A DNA stretch of 38,515 bases, taken from assembly GCA_002709695.1 (NCBI GenBank), contig PAQF01000086.1:1-38515 (forward strand), written 5' to 3'. Below the pieces are notes generated by a model. It had not been told where the DNA came from, ran no database searches, and saw only the letters and a list, made by a program, of their open reading frames with translations. Origin of the DNA: Candidatus Poribacteria bacterium (GTDB taxonomy: Bacteria > Poribacteria > WGA-4E > UBA9662). Shown in pieces: positions 24,335 through 32,799 of the stretch. A program made the position numbers and the translations under genes. Positions within the stretch are counted from its first letter, which is position 1. Each line of letters begins with the position of its first letter.

Positions 24335-26581
24335 GTGAGGAAATCTGTTGGAATTTTCTTAGGTATCATCTTCTTTTCCTTCCTGATTAAGGTTAGCGTT
24401 GCACAATTTTCACATCAACTCCTTTTTGGACATACTAATCGGGTGCTTGCCCTGGCCTATAGTCCTGATGGGAGGTTAGTGGCTTCTGCCGGAGATGACC
24501 GGAAAATCCGGATTTGGTCTGTTGACCAAAATTTGTCCATGGTAGTGCTTAGCGGTCACCAGTCAAAAGTTATTGATTTGGTCTTTTACGGTAACAATCA
24601 GTTAATTTCAGCTTCAGAAGACAAAACTATTCGTATTTGGGATATTGACAAAGGTTTAGAACTTGATCGGTTTGTGCTTAGGTCTGGCCGACTGACCTCT
24701 ATTGATTTCAATCCGAAAAGCGATTCCCTTGTTTCCGGTTCAAGCGACGGAATCGTTAGATTATGGAACCTGAAAACAAAAACCCTTTTTGCTGCTTTCA
24801 ATCAACATCAAGGCATCGTTTGGTCAGTGGAGTTTAGCCCTAGTGGAACCCACATCGTTGCTGGATTCGAAGAGAAAACCGTTCATCTTTGGGAGATCGA
24901 GTCTAAAACCCTAGTTAGTACTTTTACTGGGCATCGCAGCCGCGTTTGGAAAGTTCTTTTCAATTTTGACGGTTCACAGGTAATCTCTGCTGATTGGGAT
25001 GGTGTTGTTTTCCTGTGGGATATATATGAGCCTGAGTCTCGCAATTCGTTAGAAACATACGACCAGCCAGTGTTGTCCATGGCGTACAGCAATAGTAACA
25101 ATATGTTGGCATTAGGTTTGGCTGGTTCACCGACGGATGAAACCCTGAAATTATGGAACCTATCGTCTCGTCGGGAGATTAAATCATTTGACTCCAACTC
25201 ACGGTACGCCATCGCTTTTAGTCCTGATGAAGTCTCCATGGTTGCGGCGGGGGCGGTTGATGGAACAATCTCTATTTGGCAATCTGGCTTTGCAAAACCA
25301 AAGTTTTTGTTGCCAAAAGAGGAAGCATTAATCAATACCTCTGAGGTAGATTTTAGCTGGGAGGTGGTACCTGGAGCAGCCTACTATGAACTGGAAGTGT
25401 CAACTAATCCAGACTTTAATCAACCTCTTGTGGAAGTGTCTTCAACCGAGCAGTTAACAGCACAAATTGGTGAGAATTTTTTCTCTAAATTTTCCAATCA
25501 GTTTGTATTACCGTTGGCAACAACCTATTGGTGGCATGTAAGATCAGGATCTTTTGGCGGGGTTAGTGGATGGTCTCAACAGAAATCGTTTAGTACGCTT
25601 TATATCCCACCACCAAAATGCGTTGTTCGCGTTGCACCTCGTAACCGACGTATAGACTTAAACGATGAGTTTTTGGTTTCGGTTTGGGTCGAATCTGTGA
25701 GAGATCTAGTGGGGTTCCAATTTGATCTCAAATGGACTAACCCAAACTGCATCAGTTTTGTGACAACAACTCGGTTCAATGAAATCCTGCCACACAGCTC
25801 AGGCATCAAACGACTGCCTAAAGAGGCAATTAGAGACCCTTTTTTTCAATTGGATCAGAAAAGCGGTCTTTATAGAAACATCGTCGCTACAAAAGAAGGT
25901 GAAACTGGTGTTGATGGAAGTGGAATACTACTCTCTGTTCTTTTTCGTGCCATTGCAGTTGGGTCCTGCCAAGTTCAATTGGAAAATCTAATTCTGCTTG
26001 ACTCAAACCAAAATGAGATTGAATGTGAAATATATAAAGCAAATGTTTTAGTTGAAAACCCTGCTCGTCCATGGGATGTGAATAATGATAAAGTTGTTAA
26101 TGTTTTTGATCTTAGTTTGGTTGCCCGTTATTTTGGCTTACCTATTCCATTGGATCTTGAAATTAATCCTGACATCAATGGAGATGGTGTAGTTAACATA
26201 TTTGATTTTACGTTTGTTGCTGTGCATTTTGGCGAAGTTTATGAAAAAAACAGTCTACTTGCACCATCTGTGGTTGCTGAAAATCTTTTTCAAGATACTC
26301 TTTTTCCTAACTACCCGAACCCCTTTAATCCTGATACATGGATTCCTTTTCAGCTGTCCAAAAGCACGGATTTAACCATTCAAATCCACGATTTTAATGG
26401 GACTCTTGTTCGCGAGTTTAACTTGGGAGTGTTAATGGCTGGCCAGTATACCAGCCAGCGCAAAGCAGTGTATTGGAATGGTAGAAACAACTTGGGCGAA
26501 AAGGTTCCGAGTGGAACCTATTTTTATTCGATGTTAACCCCAGACTTTCAACAGGCACGAAAAATGATCATCGTCAAGTAA
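24335..26581 (+). CDS. secreted multidomain protein: WD40 propeller, Fn3-like, cohesin-like, dockerin, sorting tail
   Basis: A GTG at 24335 with GGGG 8 bases upstream gives 748 residues. The order is: signal peptide (about 1-23, ending VSVAQ); seven or so WD40 repeats (about 28-320, e.g. IRIWSVDQNL, IRIWDIDKGL, VFLWDIYEPE); an Fn3-like domain (about 340-415, ending TYWWHVRSG); a cohesin-like domain (about 425-570, VSVWVESVRDLVGFQFDLKW); a dockerin with two calcium loops (about 580-635, DVNNDKVVNVFDL and DINGDGVVNIFDF); and a C-terminal FlgD-like tail (about 655-748) with YPNPFNPDTWIPFQL, RAxYWNGRNNLG and SGTYFYS. It probably acts in cell-surface assembly or protein binding. Dockerin and cohesin in one chain could allow self-assembly. 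It lies alone between sugar genes and a convergent PhyH gene. Confidence 0.88.
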   Translation: MRKSVGIFLGIIFFSFLIKVSVAQFSHQLLFGHTNRVLALAYSPDGRLVASAGDDRKIRIWSVDQNLSMVVLSGHQSKVIDLVFYGNNQLISASEDKTIRIWDIDKGLELDRFVLRSGRLTSIDFNPKSDSLVSGSSDGIVRLWNLKTKTLFAAFNQHQGIVWSVEFSPSGTHIVAGFEEKTVHLWEIESKTLVSTFTGHRSRVWKVLFNFDGSQVISADWDGVVFLWDIYEPESRNSLETYDQPVLSMAYSNSNNMLALGLAGSPTDETLKLWNLSSRREIKSFDSNSRYAIAFSPDEVSMVAAGAVDGTISIWQSGFAKPKFLLPKEEALINTSEVDFSWEVVPGAAYYELEVSTNPDFNQPLVEVSSTEQLTAQIGENFFSKFSNQFVLPLATTYWWHVRSGSFGGVSGWSQQKSFSTLYIPPPKCVVRVAPRNRRIDLNDEFLVSVWVESVRDLVGFQFDLKWTNPNCISFVTTTRFNEILPHSSGIKRLPKEAIRDPFFQLDQKSGLYRNIVATKEGETGVDGSGILLSVLFRAIAVGSCQVQLENLILLDSNQNEIECEIYKANVLVENPARPWDVNNDKVVNVFDLSLVARYFGLPIPLDLEINPDINGDGVVNIFDFTFVAVHFGEVYEKNSLLAPSVVAENLFQDTLFPNYPNPFNPDTWIPFQLSKSTDLTIQIHDFNGTLVREFNLGVLMAGQYTSQRKAVYWNGRNNLGEKVPSGTYFYSMLTPDFQQARKMIIVK

Positions 26582-26681
26582 CTTAAATTATCCTTTATAT
26601 GGATGTTAGTTCCTTGAAATTAATTCAACTTTATCTCTATTTATTTTGTTGGTATCTGTGAACGTCGGCGCATGATCCATC

Positions 26682-27566
26682 CTACCAGGATTCAGTACCT
26701 AGTAATTTTTTTCCTAATGATGTTAGTTCAGCGGTTGTTCCATGTTTATGTTCCCATTCCCGAGGATCTCCAGGCCACCCCGATGTAGGTCGTCGTTCCT
26801 GCCAAGCCTGAATTCTTTGATGAAGTGAATCTTGCAATAATGGCGGTAGTACTGCCAAGTTTTCTTCTCTAGCTGGAAACATAGTGATATACTGTGCTAA
26901 TCGAGGTTTTTTCGATCTATTGTATCCATTGCCATGTGGGAGTAATCGATGCCAAATCAATAAGTCTCCAGCCTTTCCCGCAATCGATTGCACTGTCAGT
27001 CCTGTCAAATCAGGGCTATGGAAGTTTCTCTTGGTTGGCTGTGTTTGTGCCCAATTTTGAAATTGTTTATGAAAACCTGGGATGCATTGGAAACCCCCTT
27101 GATTGTCTGCCGTATCAGTTAAGTACAAGACTCCCTGTACACCAAATGCTATTGGTGTTTTTGACGTGTCTACATCCCAGTGAATCATCCCCCGATTATC
27201 CCACTCTGGTTTATCCGGGTGAGTGGGGGGTTTCATGTTTGCTCTATCTAGTGAAACCCAAAGCCTATCCGTTTCCCATATGTCTGAAAATGCTTGATGA
27301 ACCTTTGGGTATTGACGATTCTCCCATAATGCTTGATGCTGATAAATTTCTACCATGCCGGTGTGAGAAATTGGCGAATCATTCCTATTCTCTGTTCTGG
27401 GTTTATGCTTATACCAATCCTCAGGTTTATGAGCATCTGCGTCCAAGAAGTCCCAAATTGCGTTTACAGCAGCTTCCAAATGCTCATCTGGAACCGCGTT
27501 TTGTACCACCACAAATCCGTTCTCTTCCCAGAAGGTAAGATCCTCTTGGCTTAGAACCATTGACAT
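26682..27566 (-). CDS. phytanoyl-CoA dioxygenase (PhyH) family protein 1
   Basis: This 294-residue protein is an Fe(II)/2-oxoglutarate oxygenase of the PhyH family. The iron ligands are H129 and D131 in MIHWDVD and H211 in LLPHGNG; R222 a few residues later should bind 2-oxoglutarate. Members hydroxylate a wide range of small molecules, and Poribacteria carry many. The substrate is unknown. The ATG at 27566 is preceded on this strand by AAGGAG. A 469-base gap separates it from the divergent LamG gene. Confidence 0.88.
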   Translation of the reverse strand: MSMVLSQEDLTFWEENGFVVVQNAVPDEHLEAAVNAIWDFLDADAHKPEDWYKHKPRTENRNDSPISHTGMVEIYQHQALWENRQYPKVHQAFSDIWETDRLWVSLDRANMKPPTHPDKPEWDNRGMIHWDVDTSKTPIAFGVQGVLYLTDTADNQGGFQCIPGFHKQFQNWAQTQPTKRNFHSPDLTGLTVQSIAGKAGDLLIWHRLLPHGNGYNRSKKPRLAQYITMFPAREENLAVLPPLLQDSLHQRIQAWQERRPTSGWPGDPREWEHKHGTTAELTSLGKKLLGTESW

Positions 27567-28035
27567 AACACGCTCCTTCTTTTACCTCAGGTTGAGGTTT
27601 GTTAACAATACTGTATTTTAAAAATGACAATCCCAAACTAGCCTTAAATCAGTAGATTCAATAATATCACATACGAAACCAGAGGCCTACTTTCATAATC
27701 ATAATACAGATAATGTTACTGTATAACGCAAGGGACTTTAGGCGTATATACGGCACCTTTATTTTTCATATTTAATGTTTTGCTAATTACGTGTCAAAAT
27801 CTAATTTCTATTATATGATGAAGATTAACGAAAGCTTAAGGGTTAAGAAGTCCTCAGAAAAAAGTTGGTGGTCAGTACCATTTCGGTCGCCTAATTAACA
27901 AAATATGACTTTTTTGTGAGGTCGACCTTCCTAAAGAAACGGGGCCTGTATGCCATCTTGAACCTTGATACATTTGGCCAGTCTTGCTACAATAGAAAGC
28001 TTAACTAAAGGTTTCACATTAGGAGATTTGCAGAA
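27567..28035. promoter_or_regulatory. divergent intergenic region with a good promoter for the LamG gene
   Basis: No gene is seen in these 469 bases. On the plus strand TTGATA at 27965-27970 and TACAAT at 27988-27993 are separated by exactly 17 bases, a strong promoter for the gene at 28036. A perfect 10-base palindrome, AGGTCGACCT, at 27919-27928 lies about 37 bases before the -35 box and could be an activator or repressor site. No clear promoter was found for the minus-strand PhyH gene. Confidence 0.6.
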
Positions 28036-28812
28036 ATGCTCAGATTAGCTAGGATAGCAGCGATTTTTTATTTTGGCTGCATTTCAGTAGTAAGTTTTTC
28101 GGAGGCCAAAATCGATCCAGAAACGGCTGTAGGCGTTTGGCTTTTCGACGAAGGGGCAGGGAATGATACTAAAGATTCATCTGGTAAAGGCCACGACGGT
28201 CAGATTACCGGCGCCAAGTGGAAAAATGGCAAATTTGGCAAAGGGCTGGAATTCAACGGTGGTCAGTGGGTCGAGATTAAATCAACGCCAGAACTCCAAG
28301 CAGGTAAACAACTAACCATGATGGCATGGTTTTATGCGACTAAAATCGACGACTGGCGCCAACTGATTGCTAAGAGTGACGAATACTTGTTGAGGATTGA
28401 TCCACCAGGAGAAGGTAATAAGATGTCTGCTTTCGTCAAACCCAGTGGGAGTTGGGAGCCACGAGCTAGTACACGAGTTCCTGAAAAAAAGACTTGGATC
28501 CACTTCGCTGCGACTTATGATAGTAAATCGAAAAACGAGCACTTAATTGTATATGTCAATGGTGTTCAAGCTGGCAAGAGCACCCGACCAGGAAAGATCA
28601 CCGCGACGGGAAATTCAGTTGAGATTGGTCGTTGGGGAGGAGGTTCATTCTTCGTTGGTATCATCGATGAAGTAGCTATTTTTAATATTGTACTTGGTGA
28701 AGAGGATCTACAGACAATTATGGATCAAGGGCTAGCGAAAGTGATAGGTGGTGCTCCTGTGTCTCCTATAGGGATGTTGGCGTCCACTTGGAGTAAACTT
28801 AAATATAAGTAA
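28036..28812 (+). CDS. secreted LamG-domain (concanavalin-like) protein
   Basis: This 258-residue protein has a signal peptide (about 1-24, ending SFSEA) and one LamG/concanavalin-A-like jelly-roll: GVWLFDEGAGNDTKDSSGKGHDG, then GLEFNGGQWVEI, MAWFYATKIDDW, WIHFAATYDSK, then VEIGRWGGGSFFVGIIDEVAIFN. These domains bind glycans or proteins outside the cell. No catalytic residues are evident. The promoter at 27965-27993 appears to serve it alone. LamG proteins of this compact type are abundant in Poribacteria. Confidence 0.88.
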   Translation: MLRLARIAAIFYFGCISVVSFSEAKIDPETAVGVWLFDEGAGNDTKDSSGKGHDGQITGAKWKNGKFGKGLEFNGGQWVEIKSTPELQAGKQLTMMAWFYATKIDDWRQLIAKSDEYLLRIDPPGEGNKMSAFVKPSGSWEPRASTRVPEKKTWIHFAATYDSKSKNEHLIVYVNGVQAGKSTRPGKITATGNSVEIGRWGGGSFFVGIIDEVAIFNIVLGEEDLQTIMDQGLAKVIGGAPVSPIGMLASTWSKLKYK

Positions 28813-28866
28813 AACACGCAATATCTATGCAATAATCAGGGTTGTATTCACTCAGGTTAGCATCTC

Positions 28867-29616
28867 TCAAGCTAGATTATCGGGAAGTGCTGTACCACGT
28901 AGTACTTCCCGACATTGTCGAGGGTCATTATTTGTGACATTGTAGGCAAACGTATTAGCACGTCGATGATGGGGGGATTTATTGGCATCCGATCCGTGAA
29001 TGACCAAAGGTCCAAAAAAAATACAATCTCCGGGGTCAACCTCAACTGGTACAGTATCATCGCGTCCCTCAAAAAGACCAGGTAGATATAAACCAAAAGA
29101 ATGGTTGCCACGATTGTGATCAAGTAATCCTTTTTTGTGGCTGCCAGGAACAAACTGAATGCAACCGTTCTCAGTAGTTGCGGCATCCATAAAAAACATG
29201 CAGTTAATCATCAATGGTTGGTTATCTTCTCCTTTCCAGTACGAGTAATCTTGGTGCCATGGTGTAATTGTTCCGTAGTAGGCTGACTTAGGTAGAAGTT
29301 TGCTGTGGTAGAGTGAGATATTTGGTCCCATTAGTGTTTCAATAATGTCAAGAACTTCGTTTGACCTCAGGATTTGGTTGAGTTTATCGTTGATAAGTTC
29401 GCTATGCATCAATTGTCTGATACGCTTCGGGGTTTCTGGATCGTTGTATTCTTCCCAAGAAATACCAATGCCAGATGGTATATTTTCAAGCATCCGCTCG
29501 TGAATTTGATCAGTTTCTTTGGCTACTTTTTTAGTAATTGAAGCAGGAATAAGGTGCTTCTTTAGGAGGTAACCATTTTCACTATAAAATTCCATTTCTT
29601 CGTTCGCAAGTGGCAT
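28867..29616 (-). CDS. phytanoyl-CoA dioxygenase (PhyH) family protein 2
   Basis: This 249-residue PhyH-type Fe(II)/2-oxoglutarate oxygenase has iron ligands H121 and D123 in TPWHQDYSYW and H207 in LVIHGSD, with Arg in HHRRAN (218 or 219) for 2-oxoglutarate. The double His-Tyr context is closer to the EctD/PhyH group than the first copy, and overall the two differ strongly. The substrate is unknown. The gene follows the DUF4861-like lipoprotein gene by 34 bases on the same strand and may be cotranscribed with it. Confidence 0.88.
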   Translation of the reverse strand: MPLANEEMEFYSENGYLLKKHLIPASITKKVAKETDQIHERMLENIPSGIGISWEEYNDPETPKRIRQLMHSELINDKLNQILRSNEVLDIIETLMGPNISLYHSKLLPKSAYYGTITPWHQDYSYWKGEDNQPLMINCMFFMDAATTENGCIQFVPGSHKKGLLDHNRGNHSFGLYLPGLFEGRDDTVPVEVDPGDCIFFGPLVIHGSDANKSPHHRRANTFAYNVTNNDPRQCREVLRGTALPDNLA

Positions 29617-29650
29617 TTCTCAGAATTTTCTCCTTTCTTTCTCCAAATGT

Positions 29651-30859
29651 TTATTCCGTCAATTCCTCTGTTCCAAAAAGCTGCACAACTGGTGGAGTGT
29701 GTAGCTCAACTGCTTTCAATGCCAGGAATTGCTTAAAATCTTCTTTTGTTTTAAATCCTAGATCACCTTTGTCGCAGACACCTACCACGTACCATATCAC
29801 TTCACCATTCTTATCGGGTTTCAGAAATATGTTTGAACCCGATGCTAGTGAATCTGGTTGTTTTGGAGGATAGATAAGGCCAGCACCAATCGTACCTTCA
29901 CCTGATTGATCTAAGTCGGTATCTTGCCAGTATTGGATAAATCCCTTTCCTTTGGTAATCTGGTTGTCTTCTGTTTTCGATTTTGGAATTCCCGTTTCAA
30001 TCTGAATTCCTTCAAAGTCCCCTTGAATTTTGATACGATGTTCTGCAAATCTGCTTTTCGCGTAAATGGAGAGCGTCTCTGTTAATTCAATTTCCTTGTT
30101 TCCAACAGTACAATTTGGAATGATACGTTCTATCGTTGATCGCACAGGACCATCCATAATTACGCGAATGTGTTGATAACGGTTCTGGTTATTGGGATGG
30201 GGAACATATTGCTCACCGTCGTTCCGAAGCACGAATCCACCATAACCTAGCAAATCTTCTGTACGTTTGAGTTTAATTGTGTTTGGTTGTTCATCGTTTA
30301 TTCCTCTTCCCAATTGGTTCAGGTCCAGTTTCTCAGTTTTTTTTGCAAATGCTGAGATAGAGCCATTTGCTTCTAACAAATAGATGTTGAATTCGGACTC
30401 AATAGCTGCTAGGGCTTTCAAATGTGGGAATATCCCAGCCCTAGTCTGTTTGGTGAACCCGAATGTGAGGGGCATTTGATCTTCAGCTTTTTCTGAAACA
30501 TAACGCATAAAAACTGTTTTTGTTCCAGTTGAAGCGAGGTCTATGAGAAAAACCAACTGATCTCTTATTCCATCATAATCCGTGTCATCCACCTGTGTGT
30601 GAATTGGTTTCTCCTGTTGACGTGGGTTCTGTGAATCCGCATTTTCTTCGAATACCATAAAAGCTTTAAAAGAAAAGTCCGGAGCAACCTGTTTAAATTG
30701 ATCAATCGAGATAATAACTGGAACGTTTTCTCGATCGATTGGCAACGTGTTTCGAATAGTTAGCTTAATTTGTGGTGCCTGCCGATTGCCCCCTGGAATA
30801 CAACTGATAACAATAAAGGATAAAAATATCACTAGGAAGTAAGTAATATTTCTATTCAA
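29651..30859 (-). CDS. lipoprotein, probably DUF4861 family
   Basis: This 402-residue protein begins with a lipoprotein signal: a hydrophobic run ending VISC, with the lipobox Cys near residue 20. The following domain opens IKLTIRNTLPIDRENVPVII and contains DTDYDGIRDQLVFLIDL, then WQDTDLDQSGEGTIGAGLIYP. Both acidic stretches, DTDYDG and DTDLDQSGEG, could bind calcium. The wording resembles DUF4861, a family found near glycan-degrading genes, but I hold this only moderately. It would be anchored to the periplasmic or outer membrane face. It is the first gene on this strand before PhyH 2 and is divergent from the SDR. Confidence 0.55.
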   Translation of the reverse strand: MNRNITYFLVIFLSFIVISCIPGGNRQAPQIKLTIRNTLPIDRENVPVIISIDQFKQVAPDFSFKAFMVFEENADSQNPRQQEKPIHTQVDDTDYDGIRDQLVFLIDLASTGTKTVFMRYVSEKAEDQMPLTFGFTKQTRAGIFPHLKALAAIESEFNIYLLEANGSISAFAKKTEKLDLNQLGRGINDEQPNTIKLKRTEDLLGYGGFVLRNDGEQYVPHPNNQNRYQHIRVIMDGPVRSTIERIIPNCTVGNKEIELTETLSIYAKSRFAEHRIKIQGDFEGIQIETGIPKSKTEDNQITKGKGFIQYWQDTDLDQSGEGTIGAGLIYPPKQPDSLASGSNIFLKPDKNGEVIWYVVGVCDKGDLGFKTKEDFKQFLALKAVELHTPPVVQLFGTEELTE

Positions 30860-31100
30860 GCTGGTTTCTCCTTCAAACCTTTTATTCTAGGGGATTCTAT
30901 CATACGTCCAAGGTCTTGCCAACTGAAAACAGTTTGGTATTTACTTATAATGTAGAGTTATCAAAGCGTAAATCCAGAAATGGTTGTTCGATTGAGATGC
31001 CAGTAATATCTGTGAAATTCTAACCTATTGACGTTGTTTAAATGGTATGGTAAACATATCTTATTGAAAAACGCTAGTACAAGAGGTATTAAGGTAAAAT

Positions 31101-31877
31101 ATGATAGATTTAGAGAAAAAAGTTGCTCTCATTACTGGTTCTTCAAGGGGGATTGGGCGGGGTTGTGCGATTGAGCTTGCCAAATGTGGCGCAGATGTAA
31201 TAATTAATTATTATCGCCATGGTGATGAAGCTGAAGAGGTTGCTGAGATTGTCAGAGGACTAGGTAGATCCGCTATCGTAATTGGAGCGGATGTTTCTGA
31301 TGTAAATGCTGTAGAAGAAATGATCAATGAAGCTCTTGATTATTATGGACAGATTGATATTTTAGTGAGTAATGCGGCTATGAGTGTCCGAAAAACGTTT
31401 CTAGAAACGACAGTTGAGGAAGTTTCGAAAACACTCGATGTCTGTATGTGGGGAGTTTTTTATGTCACACAGATAGCGGCCAAACAGATGGTAAAACAAG
31501 GAGCGGGTGGGAAAATTGTGGTGATCAGTTCTATCCATGCACTGCGTCCCTTCCCGAATGCAGTTGCTTATAATATGGCAAAAGGAGCAATTAACAATAT
31601 GGCTTATACTATTGCTGGCGAGCTGGCTGACTACAATATTAATGTGAATGTTATTGAACCAGGTTGGACCGATACACCCGGTGAACGTAATTTTTTCCCG
31701 GAAGAGTTTTTACAGGAAGCATGGAAGAACCTACCTTTAAAATGTGCTGCAACCATAGAAGATATTGGGAAATCTGTAGCATTTTTTTGCTCGTCAGCGG
31801 CAGACCATATTACGGGTTCAAACCTACGTGTTGATGGAGGCGAGTGGATTCCGGTAAGAACCAGCTTCGAATCGTAG
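31101..31877 (+). CDS. short-chain dehydrogenase/reductase
   Basis: This 258-residue classical SDR has the NAD(P) loop TGSSRGIGRG at residues 13-21, the NAAMS motif near 91, the catalytic Ser in VVISSIHAL (143/144) and Y157-x-x-x-K161 in VAYNMAKGA. The C-terminal GSNLRVDGGEW is family-typical. It resembles the glucose-dehydrogenase/3-oxoacyl reductase type, with unknown substrate. Its last 34 bases overlap the thiZ-like gene, so the two are translated together, which is unexpected since SDRs have no standard role in thiamine uptake. Confidence 0.85.
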   Translation: MIDLEKKVALITGSSRGIGRGCAIELAKCGADVIINYYRHGDEAEEVAEIVRGLGRSAIVIGADVSDVNAVEEMINEALDYYGQIDILVSNAAMSVRKTFLETTVEEVSKTLDVCMWGVFYVTQIAAKQMVKQGAGGKIVVISSIHALRPFPNAVAYNMAKGAINNMAYTIAGELADYNINVNVIEPGWTDTPGERNFFPEEFLQEAWKNLPLKCAATIEDIGKSVAFFCSSAADHITGSNLRVDGGEWIPVRTSFES

Positions 31878-32632
31878 ACATCACGAAAGCTTTTCCTTCG
31901 GACCAAGAACAGATAGATGTACTTGATTGTATTAACTTATCAGTGTCATCAGGCGAGTTTGTTTCAATCCTTGGTCCGTCTGGTTGTGGGAAGTCAACTA
32001 TCTTCAACTTAATTGTTGGTCTGATCCAACCAGATTCAGGGACGATTTTACTTGGTGATGTACCAATTCATGGTGTGACAGGTAATTTTGCCTACATGCA
32101 ACAAAATGATTTGCTTCTACCATGGAGGACTGTAATCCAAAATGTAGTGGTTGGCGCAGAAATACAGAGTAAGCAAAAAGCTAATCTAACAGCTAAGGCA
32201 ACCAAGTTGCTTGAATGGGTAGGGTTGAAAGGATTTGAGAAGAGTTATCCTTCACAACTTTCAGGTGGGATGCGACAACGAGTTGCCCTAATTCGAACAC
32301 TTCTGCTGGAGAAGGAAATCCTCCTTTTGGATGAGCCTTTTGGCTCATTGGATGCAATAACGAGATCCTCCATGCACCAATTACTCTTCGAAATTTTTCA
32401 GGAGTGGAAAAAAACTGTTTTATTGATTACTCATGATATTGAAGAAGCACTGTTATTCTCAGATCGAGTTTATGTACTTTCTGATCGTCCGGCAACAGTA
32501 AAAGATGAAGTATATGTTGGTCTAGAAAGACCAAGGTCTGTGACCAATCTGGAATTTATTTCTTATAAACAGCAGTTGCTCGATACTTTGGAAGTTGAAG
32601 TGGCCAAGTGTCGAGGCCTGATTGATTTTTGA
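31844..32632 (+). CDS. thiZ: ABC transporter ATPase for a thiamine precursor (ThiZ-like)
   Basis: This 262-residue ATPase has Walker A GPSGCGKST, a Q-loop reading YMQQNDLLLPWRT, the signature LSGGMRQRVALIRTL, Walker B LLLDEPFG and the H-loop THD. The Q-loop wording is typical of the ThiZ/SsuB/TauB group. With ThiX and ThiY downstream it should import a pyrimidine such as formylaminopyrimidine for thiamine synthesis. The only plausible start is a GTG at 31844, inside the SDR gene; GGAGG lies only 3 bases away, so re-initiation after SDR translation is likely. It is upstream of the TPP riboswitch and so escapes that control. Confidence 0.8.
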   Translation: MDSGKNQLRIVDITKAFPSDQEQIDVLDCINLSVSSGEFVSILGPSGCGKSTIFNLIVGLIQPDSGTILLGDVPIHGVTGNFAYMQQNDLLLPWRTVIQNVVVGAEIQSKQKANLTAKATKLLEWVGLKGFEKSYPSQLSGGMRQRVALIRTLLLEKEILLLDEPFGSLDAITRSSMHQLLFEIFQEWKKTVLLITHDIEEALLFSDRVYVLSDRPATVKDEVYVGLERPRSVTNLEFISYKQQLLDTLEVEVAKCRGLIDF

Positions 32633-32665
32633 TTTGACTTTTTTCTGAAGTTATTATACCTTTCT

Positions 32666-32751
32666 GAATGTTAGGGGTGTCCTATAGGGCTGAGATTAAA
32701 CCCTCTGAACCTGACCTGGATTATACCAGCGTAGGGAAACGACTAATATTC
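32666..32751 (+). promoter_or_regulatory. TPP riboswitch aptamer (THI element)
   Basis: The conserved core is complete: GGGGTG at 32674, GGGCTGAGAT near 32687, ACCCTCTGAACCTGA near 32700, then CTGGATTATACCAGCG and TAGGGAA. An outer P1 stem pairs GAATGTTAG (32666-32674) with CTAATATTC (32743-32751). With TPP bound, GGGAAACG (32734-32741) stays in the aptamer. Unbound, it can pair with CGTTCCC (32768-32774), the first arm of the following terminator, so it acts as an antiterminator. It therefore shuts off thiX onward when TPP is plentiful. Confidence 0.93.
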
Positions 32752-32767
32752 TGTAATTTCCTACTTG

Positions 32768-32799
32768 CGTTCCCCTAAGATCCCGGGGAGCGTTTTTTT
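32768..32799 (+). terminator. riboswitch terminator that also covers the thiX ribosome site
   Basis: CGTTCCCC (32768-32775) pairs with GGGGAGCG (32785-32792) with one G-U pair, and a seven-T run follows (32793-32799). The 3' arm contains GGGGAG, which would serve as the ribosome site for the TTG at 32798. The hairpin can thus end transcription and hide the ribosome site at the same time. Confidence 0.85.

Noticed and set aside
26894-27538. A 214-codon plus-strand open frame opposite PhyH 1
   Set aside because: It lies entirely antisense to a gene with clear iron-binding motifs and matches no family.
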